From NCBI GenBank assembly GCA_030435675.1, contig CM059621.1:9982001-10046000 (forward strand): DNA of 64,000 bases, written 5' to 3'. Positions 43,632 through 53,361 of this stretch are shown in pieces (position 1 is the stretch's first letter; every line of letters begins with the position of its first letter). The notes under the pieces were generated by a model. That model was not told the DNA's origin and ran no database searches. It saw only the letters and a list, made by a program, of their open reading frames with translations. The translations under genes were made by a program, and so were the position numbers. The DNA comes from Steinernema hermaphroditum (lineage: Eukaryota; Nematoda; Chromadorea; Rhabditida; Steinernematidae).

Positions 43632-45547
43632 CAGGGACGCAAGACGGTCGTCGTCAAGAGGATCGAGCACAAGTCCGCCGAAGGACGGCTCCTGTCGATC
43701 ACGACTACGGTAGGTGGTCTCCTCCTCTAGCGGAAGATGCGTCTTCAGAAGACTGTCTACTTCGGCGAACCCCCCGAGGAAGTCTTGGAGTCCTCGAGGA
43801 AGGGTTGCAAGCTTCCCACCCACATCGTCATCTCCGAGCAACTCCCAGAAGACGCCCTTCGACGTGTTGATTCGCCGCCTTCGATGTCGCGGCCTCTAAG
43901 TCGCGCCACGGAGCACATCGGTGAGTGTAGAGGATCAGGGAGGACTCTATGGCGTGTACGGTATAGTTTACCCGGACGCAATGTCAGGAGTGACGCGTGG
44001 TGTAGGATCAGCCTAATCTTCAGCTCGGAAGGGAAAAATCTTGAAAATCCCGGATTTCCATCGGATTTTCTTGGTCTTACACGACTTTATTTCGTGAATC
44101 AAAGGCATTTCGCCTTGCACGACACCGAAAATAGACAAACAGGGGTGTGTCTCGAATCTGATGGTCCGTGGTCCGGGAGTTGCGTCTTCGATGGTGGTGG
44201 CGTCCTCAGAGCGTCGGCGACCTTCGAGATGACTTCTAACGTGGCCGGATTCTTGGCGTCGGACATCTTTTTGTCAGCGGTGATGGGACTACGGCTTCCG
44301 GGTGTCCCAATTCCCTCTGGAAGCCGGAACACTCACAACTGCCACAGGGTTTACCATCAGACCAACCAGACACTCAGAGAGCGCCGGGAGGGACCGACCG
44401 CTCGCCACCGCGACACAAGTGAGAAAAAAATCGGTCCGGTTTTCTTGGAATAACACAGAAACTGTGCAGACAGATGCTTCTGAGATCTACCCGGGCGGTT
44501 TGGAGGGCCCGATTCCAAGGTTCTTCTAGATGAACAACCGACGGAGAAGAGTGCCACGTTTCTTTTTCGGTTATTTATCGCAAAAAACACCCTACGACTG
44601 TGGATCTCTGTCCCACTAATGTCGCCAACGAGTACTGTAGTCAAAAACACAGGAGATGAGGGCGAAGAGTGCCCGGATTCTTCGAAAGGAACGCAAATAT
44701 CATCTCCTTGGCAATACGCGAGCGCTTGGAAGAGTCGCGTTAGGGAAGACAGAAGGGAAGGCTGACACCGCTCTCCCCTCCTCTTCTGGAGAAAGAACAT
44801 CAAAAGGAGAGAATCGAAGGAGTTTCGCGTCGAGTCGATCTGAGTCAACAAGGCAGAGAAGTTCGCCGAAGCGAGTCAGCGGCGGCGCCGATCGGAGGAT
44901 TACGAAACGATCGACTGCGTAAACCCCGCGAGCAGCCTTGACACGACGGCGCCCTCCGGCGATCGCCGCGCAGACGACTTCGTCTGGCGGCGATCGCCCC
45001 TCCACCCGCGACGATCGATCGCCGCCGATCGATCGCCCTCTAAGGGTTTTCTTTCAGGCTACCGTACCTACGGTAACAGTACCGTATACGGCGACGATTG
45101 GTCCCAAGCAGGGACGCTTCTCCGCAACTCGCAGCTCGTCAGGGCACCCTCCCGATTATTCATCTTCGGAGGCGTCCTCGAGGGCCTCGAAGCCGTAGCG
45201 ACGCGCCTCAACGCGCTTCGAGTAAAGCACGGGCTTCCGGAGCTGCTCCGCGACGAGCGCCTCTCGAGGGTGGCGCGCGAGTGGGCCGCGCAGATAATCC
45301 TCGACAATCACTTCAGGTACACCCTCTCGGAAGACGTGATTCAGAGGATTTTAGAGGCCGAGAAGGCACCGACATGAACGTGTGGATGGGAGCGCCGGTG
45401 GAGGCGGCGGTGGCCGACGAGTGGAACGCAGAGATGAGCCGCCGAGATCGAAACCTCCTCGAGTGTCCGCGGCTCCGGAGGTTCGGCATCGGCGCCCAGT
45501 GGCACCCCCGAGCCGACGCCTTCATCGTTGTCGCCGTCTATGAGTGA
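43629..45547 (+). CDS. Degenerate CAP/SCP-domain protein
   Basis: Four exons in phase: 43629-43709, 43749-43920, 45058-45316, 45355-45547; 234 residues. The C-terminal half resembles a CAP (GAPR-1/SCP) domain: RLNALRVKHGLPELLRDERLSRVAREWA like helix 1, ILDNHF, a GREGTDMNVWMG in the place of the GENL motif, VADEWNAEM like the V-D-WY-E helix, and FGIGAQW...AFIVVAVYE like the last strands. The usual H-N-x-x-R start and GHFTQMVW motif are missing, so the metal-site histidines appear lost. The N-terminal 110 residues are unfamiliar; no signal peptide is visible. Exon 3 begins with three overlapping TAC[C/G]GTA heptamers (45060-45092), so the true acceptor could lie slightly downstream. Intron 2 (1.1 kb) houses a dispersed repeat. 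Confidence 0.65.
44145..44425 (+). repeat. Dispersed repeat family A, intronic copy
   Basis: Inside intron 2 of the CAP gene. The reverse complement matches 16970-17240 at about 80 percent identity, preserving on the minus strand the short MSDAKNPAT frame. The plus-strand end shares the TACGGCT-CC-GGTGT-CCA and GACCGACCGCTCGCC blocks with 6264-6440 and 6838-7000. Confidence 0.55.
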
Positions 45548-45581
45548 TCATCTATTGTCCATCAGAAGGCTTATGTACAGA

Positions 45582-48500
45582 CTAGCGGCGATTGCACCGC
45601 AGAACAGAGTCGCCGGGGGCACAGAGGATCGAGATGACAGGGCTGCGCAGCTTCGGCCCCTCCGAGGCGACGGCGATGCCGGAGAGGAGGCCGGCGAGGC
45701 GCCGGAGCTGCTCGTCGGCAGGGGCGACGGGGTAGCCGAGCTGCTGGTAAGCGAACATCCGGGCGATGTGCAGCACGAACTCGTGGTCGGCGCTCTTCGC
45801 AAGCTTGATCGTCTTGAAGAGGGCCTCCACGTTCTCTTCCACTACCTGAACAGATTACGGTATACGGGTAGAGAGGCGCAGGACGAACACGTTGCTTCTC
45901 TTGGGGCGCACTCTGATCGGAGACAGTGCCAAAGTGGAAGCGGAACTCTACGGCACCGGCGTCCGCGTCGACTGTGATCGGGGCGTCACCGCCTAGTCCG
46001 GAGGCTACGGTAGCTGTAGGGCGGACGGCGAAGACCTTTGGGTCGCGGAGGAACTGCTCGAAAAGATGCCTCGGGTTGGAGAAGAGCTCGGCGACGCGGA
46101 GTCGGAGGCCTCCGAGGCGTTTTGCCTCGCGGAGAAACGTCTGGCCGTCGGCATTGAAGAGGAGCACCACGGGCACTTCAACGCCGGCGGGGTCGTCGCC
46201 GTTGCCGGCTGACATCGCGAAGAGGGGGTCGTAGGTGGAACCCGGGGTGTTGTCGAGGACAACGACGGCGGAGGCGCCGGCGTCCTGTGCGTGCCGTGCC
46301 TTCTCCTGGAACATACACCGCGTCCGAAGCACCACGGCCACGCGGCCGCGCACTTCGGCGCCGTTGGAGAGGGGCCCACAGGCGTCAAAGGGCCTCGCCA
46401 GCACCATGTCACCGTCCACCTACAACAGAAAAGGTTAGAGTCTTGGACCGAGGCTCGGGAGATACCTGGCTGAAGGCGAGGTCAGCGCCGAAGTTGGCCG
46501 GCGCGGCGAAGAATCGGAGTGCGCCGAGATGGGGCGCGGAGGTCACCTGGACGACCCGTTTTGGCTGCTCCACGGCTGCGATAGGGGCTAGGGAGAAAAC
46601 GGAGGAAGAACGTACCTTTCTCGTGGACGGTGATGAGGTCGCGGAACTCGGTCATGAAGAGGAGACCCGCCTTCGCCAGCACCTCGGACTCGGCCTGAAA
46701 GAGAGGAAGATGACAGGCCCCGACGAATAAGTTCAAGGTTCAACTAGTTCGATTCTTTTACTGCTAGGGAACATTATGCAAACGCGACTACACAACCATC
46801 GTCTTGGATTGACCCGTTACGGGGGAGGGGCGGGGGACAATAGGGGCGGGGAAGGCACTAGTCGTTCTTCTTGACGTCGTCCGCGGCCTCGACGGCCTCG
46901 GCGCGGCGCCTCCGGAGGATGCGGTGCGCGACGGCGGCGAGCGAGACGAGGACGAAAGCGGATAACATGACCGCCATCCAGAGGAGCATGATCAAGAGGA
47001 GGAGCGAGATCATTTGGGAAAGGGCCGTGTGCGAAGAGTGGAGCTCGGAGAGCCCCCGGGAGGGGCCATCGGCGTCCAGCACGCAGGAGGCGCTCGCGGA
47101 AGGGTCGCCGTCTTTCTGAAAGGCGTCGGAGGGTCATTTCGGAGGGAAAGACGACGACCCCACGGTTCTCCGGAAGGCAAGAAGAAGACACTTACGGCTT
47201 TTTCGTTGTAGCGAAGGTACACCTGGCCGTCCTGCTGCTCCATCTCGATGCCCATCTGGCCGAGGTGCCGTAGGTGCTCGTTGTTGGAGGCGCTAAAGGC
47301 CCAGGCCCGCAGCCGGTCGTTGTGGGTGGCGGCGCACTCAGCGCTCTTCGTGATGCGGCCGAGGTTCGTCTGCACGCGCGAGCGGAGCGAGCTCCCGAGC
47401 ATGTTGAGGTCGTCGGGGGAGCGCGGAATGCCATCGGGGGGCACGTTCGGGCAGGCGGACTGGAAGCGGCGGCTCCGCTCCTCGTCCACGAGATGCTCGG
47501 GCTCGATAAAGAGGCGCCGCGGGAGCTGGTCGGGTTGCGGCGAGGCGAGGTTCAGGGGCAGGAAGTGCGCCTCCGTGGAGAGGACGTAGTTGTCGGGGTC
47601 GAAGATGAGGTCCGAAGCCTCGGCGAAGATCAGATAGAGGTACTTGAAAGTCTCCGAGAGGACGAACGAGTCCATGCGGTCCTCATGGCTCATCGCGCGC
47701 ACGTCCTTGACTCCAGCGAAGCCGCACGGGACGCGCACGTTCTCGTTGAGGCTGTTGAGGACCTGCTTGGCGACGCGGAGGTAGTGCTCGTCCTTGGTGG
47801 CCCGGTAGAGGAGGTAGGTGCTCTCGATGAACTCGGGCCGCAGCGGGTGTTGCGCCCAGTGGACTTGGAGGTCGTGTGTGAAGGCTGAAGAGGGCGTCTG
47901 TGTGGTACGGTACCGGGAAACGCACCTTCGGGGAGGAACTTGTGCTTCTTGACCACCTGGAAGAGCATCTCGTGCATCTCGATGGCCGGCTTCAGGTCGC
48001 CCTTAAGGACGAGCAGGCCGGGCCAAAAAGCGAGCAGCGCGTCCATGAAGCTAAAGGGAGGCGGTCGGCGGGGAAGATCCAATGCGCTCACCTGCGGGAG
48101 GCTACCGTGGGCTTGTGCATGTGGACGTCGACGAAGAGGTAGCCCTTGCTGACGTAGCGCGTGATCGCCGAGTAGTGCTGAAGCGGAGAAGAGGTTCGGG
48201 GCCGGGGGAGACGTCGCCTACCGTATTGAATCTGTCGAGGAAGTGGTCCTCGCCGAGGAGAATGTACGCCTGAAGCACTCTGATATAATCGTCTAGAGTA
48301 ACCCCCTACCTTCAAACAGTACTCGTAGTAGCTGTCGATGCCGGCGCCGATGCCGCTATCTGGAAAGGGTCCTCAGGGGGGTCGGGAGAGTCGCTTACCT
48401 CTGCGCACCCAGTCGCCCGAGTTGACGTTGAGCACCGTGCCCATGAGGTCGGTGCCGCGGTGGCGTCGTTCCCAGAGGAAGTCCATCGCTTTGCGCGCCT

Positions 48501-49392
48501 TCTCCTCGTAGATGGGGTCTCCCGTCAGGCGACTGAGCACCGCCATCTCGAGGATCATCGTGCCCCCGCAGGCGGTGCACGTGTCGCGCTGCTCCTTCAG
48601 GTAGGGGAGCATCCCGCGCTTCAGGTTGATCTGAAGGGCCTTCAGCCAGGGATGAGGAGGGAACTCACCCTGGAGTATGGTAGACCGCTGGTGGTGTTGA
48701 AAGCGGGGAGGAGACGATCGGCGATGTCCTTCGCCATGTCGAGGAGCTGGTGGTCGTACCAAGGGAGACGGGAGGGGAACTTCGACTGCAGGGCGAGGGC
48801 CATCATGTGACCTGAACGGGGATACGGTAACAGAGGGGGAGGTGTTCTCTCCGCTACCTCCGACGAGTCCACCGACGATGCGGATGTTGGTTTCGAAGAC
48901 GGAGACGACGAGGTCGCTGTCGAATCTGAAAGACGCCGTACCGTCAGAGGATCCTCCCGCGAAACGCCCACCTGATGGTCTCGACGACGAGCTTGACGGC
49001 CTTCTCGAACTCATCGTACTCCCCGACCACTACCAGCGTGTCCAAAGTGTCCACCAGGGTCAGAGAGAAGCTAAACATGGCTATGAGGAGGCCTCCATGG
49101 GCGTCGCCTACTTCCCCATGGCGTCGTCGACGTCGCCGCGGTTCGGCGTCACTCCGCGGACTCGGCCCTTGCAGCTCAGCGGCATCAGCTCGTCGTGGGG
49201 GAATGCGTAGGTCATATAGGAGTTGTAGCCGTGCATGAACATCTCGTGTGCCGCTTTCCTGAAGCGGACAGGTCCTCGAGGCGCCAGAGGAGCGACTCAC
49301 CTGAGCGCTTCTTTGTCGAGCGGTGCATCTTCGGAGACCGCGCCGAAAGCAAGCAGAAGGCAGGCGGCGGCCGCCCTGAGGAAGGATCGCAT
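45582..49392 (-). CDS. EDEM3: EDEM-type GH47 ER mannosidase-like protein, PA-domain form
   Basis: Many short exons. A signal peptide ([20 protein letters not shown]) is followed by the GH47 barrel: [120 protein letters not shown] and [14 protein letters not shown]. These fit EDEM proteins, which trim or recognise mannose on misfolded glycoproteins for ER-associated degradation. The 3' exons (46694-45582) join in phase after LRYNEKA and give [17 protein letters not shown] and a protease-associated (PA) domain ([44 protein letters not shown]), the hallmark of EDEM3. The last exon limits (about 45840-45950) are uncertain. An alternative last exon is described separately. Its stop lies 34 nt from the stop of the convergent CAP gene. 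Confidence 0.88.
46858..47115 (-). CDS. EDEM3: Alternative last exon of the EDEM gene with membrane anchor
   Basis: Starts at TTTCAG|AAAGACGGC and joins the preceding exon (ending LRYNEKA, donor GTAAGT at about 47199) in phase 0. It encodes [17 protein letters not shown], a strong transmembrane segment ([30 protein letters not shown]), a basic cytosolic RILRRRR stretch and an acidic/lysine end [11 protein letters not shown] followed by stop. The PA-domain exon at 46694 also starts in phase 0 after the same donor, so the two ends are mutually exclusive alternatives: a type I anchored GH47 protein or a luminal PA-domain form. Alternatively the PA exons belong to a separate downstream gene, but they have no credible start of their own. 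Confidence 0.7.
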   Translation of the reverse strand, partial: KDGDPSASASCVLDADGPSRGLSELHSSHTALSQMISLLLLIMLLWMAVMLSAFVLVSLAAVAHRILRRRRAEAVEAADDVKKND

Positions 49393-49707
49393 CGTGGACT
49401 TCCTACTGCTTCGCTTTTCGCATTCCGGAGTCGACGACCGAAGGCGCGGAGGGTCGGAGGCCGATTCTGAAAGCGGCGTCGAGTCAGAGGAGCGCGGGAC
49501 GTGGAACTGTTCGGGCGCCGGATCACCGCGTCCACGTCACACCCACTGCCACACACGACGATCCTGCGCCCGCCGCCGTTCACCCCCTAAGCGTCTTTGT
49601 CATGCCGTTCCTCGGTGTGCGAACTGGTTTCCCAGCGCGGGGGCGAAGAGGAAGCGAGCTTTCGCGATTTTATACGTTTCCCTACGAAAACAAGTGAACA
49701 AAAACAA

Positions 49708-51356
49708 TCAACAACTGCGTTCGACGAGCTCAAGCATGTGCGCTAAACGTTTCTCGCATTCGGCGCGATCGAAGAACTCGAAGAGTTCGGTGATCGGCGG
49801 GCCGCTGGAACTGTCTATGATCGACAGCCGGATGAGAAGAAAGAGTTTCGGGTAGGCGAGCTTGTGCTTCTTAGCCAGGGTCTTCAGCGACGCGAGATCC
49901 CAAGACTGCGCTTTGACAATCTCCGTCAGTAGCCTGCGCGCCGTCTCGGCGTCGAACTTCGCGAGGAGCGCCTCGGCGGAGATAGGCACGGTGAAGAAGA
50001 AGCGGAAGTCGCCGTTGGTGAGACTGGACAGCGCCGAGAAGCTCTCTTCGTGTCCTCGCAGGAAATCCACCACTTTCCGGACATATTCTGGCTTCTTTAG
50101 GACTGGATCCGCTCCCGGAAGGTTCGAATTCAGGCGGTCCAGTATCGACGGAAAGAGAGATTCGAAAGATGAGTTGTGGAACGCTTGTGCACCGTAGCTT
50201 TCGAGACTCTCGTGATCCATCTAAACACGCTCACTGACATGAAACTAATAGGCGCAGTTAAATACCATGAAGTTGCGTCTTCCGATGGATTTTGCGTCGA
50301 AATGCTCGATCATCTCCTCTAGCTGATAGAGTCGATGCGGCTCGAAATTGCGGATTCCGCTTCCGTTCCTGATGAGGAAATTGAGGACCGCCAGATGCAG
50401 ATATCCCTTCTCGGCGGTGTAGTAGTCCACGAACGCGTCGCGATCGCGCTTCGAGAGCTTCTTGGTTCCGTCGCGAGTGATGAGGGGCAGATGAATCCAC
50501 GAAGGCGGGGTCCATTCAAACGCCCTAAAGTAAGAGATGCAGTAAGAGATAGTCAAGATACGCCTACCGATATAGTTGGATGTGCTTCGCGGTCGATGAG
50601 ATCCACTCCATTCCTCGGATCACGTGGGAGATCTTCATGTTTCGGTCGTCGACGACATTCGCGAAGTGATACGTGGGGAATCTGTCCGACTTGACGATCA
50701 CAAAGTCGCCTTCGTCCACCACTTGATTTACCAATCCGTAGACGACGTCCTGAAACTTCCTCTTACGTTGGAACTGATGCTCTTTGCGGACCTCGAAATC
50801 CACAGCTTCCTTCTTTACTTTGAAGCGAACCACATGCGGCTCGCCGTCAGCTATCCTGCGGCGCGCCTCGTCCGCGTCGAGGGATCTGCAGAGGTTGTCA
50901 TAGCCAGGCGTCGTGTTCCTTCGCGCCGCTGACTTCCGGAGCATTTCGATTCTCTAGAATCGCCACGGTGAGAAGGGTCGCACGCAGAGGTGGAACCTTC
51001 GACGAACAGAAGCAGGGGTAGGCGTGGCCTGAATCCACAAGCCGCGAAGCCGCCTCTTCGTAGATCCCGAGCCTTTGTGACTGCTGGTATGGCCCGAATT
51101 CGCCTCCGCGGAGCGGACTCTCGTCAGGTGCGAGTCCGAACTCACCGAGAATCCGCTCGAATTGCTCCACACATCCGGGGACGAGCCTCGCCTGGTCGGT
51201 GTCTTCGATTCTCAGGAGGAACCGGCCCTTAGCAGCCCTCGCGAAGAGGAAGTTGTAGAAGGCGGTCCTGAGCGAGCCGAGGTGCAGTTTTCCTGTCGGA
51301 CTCGGTGCGAACCGAACGCGCACATCTGAACTGCAGAAGCGACGTACGGTGAACAT
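49708..51356 (-). CDS. ears-2: Mitochondrial glutamyl-tRNA synthetase
   Basis: Four exons or so. It starts [33 protein letters not shown]: a short presequence, then the class I HIGH-type motif HLGS. It continues with [72 protein letters not shown] and the KMSKS-type [13 protein letters not shown], ending with the C-terminal anticodon-binding helices and TGA at 49708. It charges mitochondrial tRNA-Glu (and probably tRNA-Gln before transamidation). The ATG follows a TTCTTTCAG acceptor at 51369, itself 48 nt after the AATAAA of the upstream pssy-1 gene, so it is probably the downstream gene of an operon. Confidence 0.93.
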
Positions 51357-51416
51357 CCTACAGCATTCTGAAAGAACAGCATTTGGGTGAACACAGGACA
51401 AAGCAGATCACGGTAA

Positions 51417-51422
51417 GGTTTA
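51417..51422 (-). terminator. Poly(A) signal of pssy-1
   Basis: AATAAA on the minus strand about 200 nt after the pssy-1 stop and 48 nt before the ears-2 splice acceptor. Confidence 0.6.
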
Positions 51423-51621
51423 TTGAGCTACAACTCACAGAGGCCGAAAATTGCACAACAAGTCAGATTTATATGAAAATAGAAATCTGCACAACAATAA
51501 CAAGGGAGATTCAGCTAGAAGTGAGCAAACAACGTCAACAACAAAGCAGCGTATGTACAAGAGGCACCGTTGAACTGGTGCGCGGGCAGGACGGGCTAAA
51601 TACTATCCTTGGCATCTGCTA

Positions 51622-53361
51622 TTAGTTGAAATCCGAATCGGAAATTTGGAGACGGCGTCTCCGCTTGCGAACGTCGTCCGATATGGTGCCGAGGTTCTCG
51701 TGGCTCGAGTCCAAGTAGCATTCGTGAGTCTGACCGCCAACCGAAACCTCTTTGACTCTTTCGAACTGGCGTACCCACCATACAGAAAGCCAAACGCAGC
51801 AGAATGTGCCCACGGCCTAAACAAACGAAGATTATAGAAACTCATGCATGATCATGCATGATCTGGACTTACGAGGACAACGATCCAGCAAGTAATGTAG
51901 GTAACCTGCAAGGCTGGAAGCTGATGGCGCCCGAATTTGACGCAATTGGCGGCCTCCAGAGCGCACACCGCGCAGTAGATCCAGCATTGCATTCCGAGTC
52001 GCTTAATTTTTGGGTCCGTGGCGTAGATGTAGAACTGCCGAATCGAAGGGGCAGATATTAGTCCAATTAGGATGATGCGCCAGAAGACAAATGGGTGAGC
52101 GGTGTCGACAGCAAAGATGTGCTTTAGGAAGAAGGTGTTCAGTTCGCTGAAGAGCCAAATCATGACAAAGGTGTAGATGGCCAAGGCTCGTCGAATGGCA
52201 TAGTTGTTGAACCAGTCGTGGCGCATCCAGCTTTCCGGGGTGAACTGGAGGACCGCTCTTTTGAACTTCCCGCGGGTCGTTTTTATGTTTCTGAAAATGC
52301 GAATAAATCACCAAACACTAATGAGCCAGCGGGTGTACTTGATACTCTCCCATCGGAACTGGCGCATTTCCAAGATTTTGCAGATTTGCAAACCAGCAAA
52401 AATACCAAGGCCGTTGCAAAGGATAACGTCCAAGAAGATGGCGTCCCACCAACATTCTTCGAAATTCGGGAGAACGTGGGTGAACACAACCTGGAACGAA
52501 CAGTCCATATGCAAGAAAGGTAGAGCAAGCAAACCTCAGTTATCTCCCAGGCCATGCTGATGTACCAACAGATGATGGAGTGGCGAATCAGCATCGATTT
52601 CATCGTCCAGCCCATGAAGTGACCAACAGCGAAAATATCCATATGGCTCCAGATGCGCTCCAACGACATATCCGAGCAATTCACGGCGTATTCCTAAAAT
52701 ATCGAGCAATAAAACAACGAGGTCCTCGCATCAGCACCTTCTCCTCCAAATGCGCTTTATTAAGCCTTTCTGGGTCCAGCCAGCGCAGCACAGCTTTCAC
52801 ATCGTTGAAGCTTTGGAACAGAGTAAATTGCAGCAGTAGGACGTAAAGAACACTAACGCCAAAAATAATGCGCCAGAGGATTGGGTGGGGTCTGATGAAG
52901 GGGCCGTTAGGAAAGGCAAGGGCGGAGATAACAAGGAACAAAGCCCCGGAAGCCTTCAGCCCGTCGTAAACATTCTCGGAGGTAAACGTTTCATCGCTGC
53001 AAATAAGACATTAGGATCACTCGGAACGAGAACAGGCCTACCTCGAGAACGCAGCGTAGAGCAGGAATGCGCAGAGCAGAGCCAAGACCGTGAGGGTGTG
53101 CGGCTTGTAAAGAATCTCGAGGGTAATGTCGTTCACGACGCGTTCGTTAACGAAACTGAAATCTTCCCTGTATCAGCATGTACTAACCTGAGCAACCTAC
53201 CGGTAGTGGATCCGCTCTATCTCCGTGGTGGTTCTCCGCCGGGGACGAAAACTCTGCGTCTCTTGTGACTCGTCCACGTTCAGATCGGCCGAAGTGTTGT
53301 GCCCGTCATCGTCGAGCTCGTAGTCGTTTTCGGAGTCGTTGTGGTCCGACTTCGCGGTCAT
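51622..53361 (-). CDS. pssy-1: Phosphatidylserine synthase (PTDSS1 type)
   Basis: At least seven exons. It starts MTAKSDHNDSENDYELDDDG, an acidic cytosolic tail, then NDITLEILYKPHTLTVLALL (first membrane span) and LVISALAFPNGPFIRPHPILWRI, FDP-like DIFAVGHFMGW, EYAVNCSDMSLERIWSH, HVLPNFEECWWDAIFLDVILCNG, TTRGKFKRAVLQFTPESW and SELNTFFLKHIF, all signature blocks of PTDSS1. About nine membrane segments. The C-terminus is basic (RKRRRRLQISDSDFN). It exchanges the head group of phosphatidylcholine or ethanolamine for serine in the ER/mitochondria-associated membrane. The gene is the upstream member of an apparent operon with ears-2. Confidence 0.93.
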
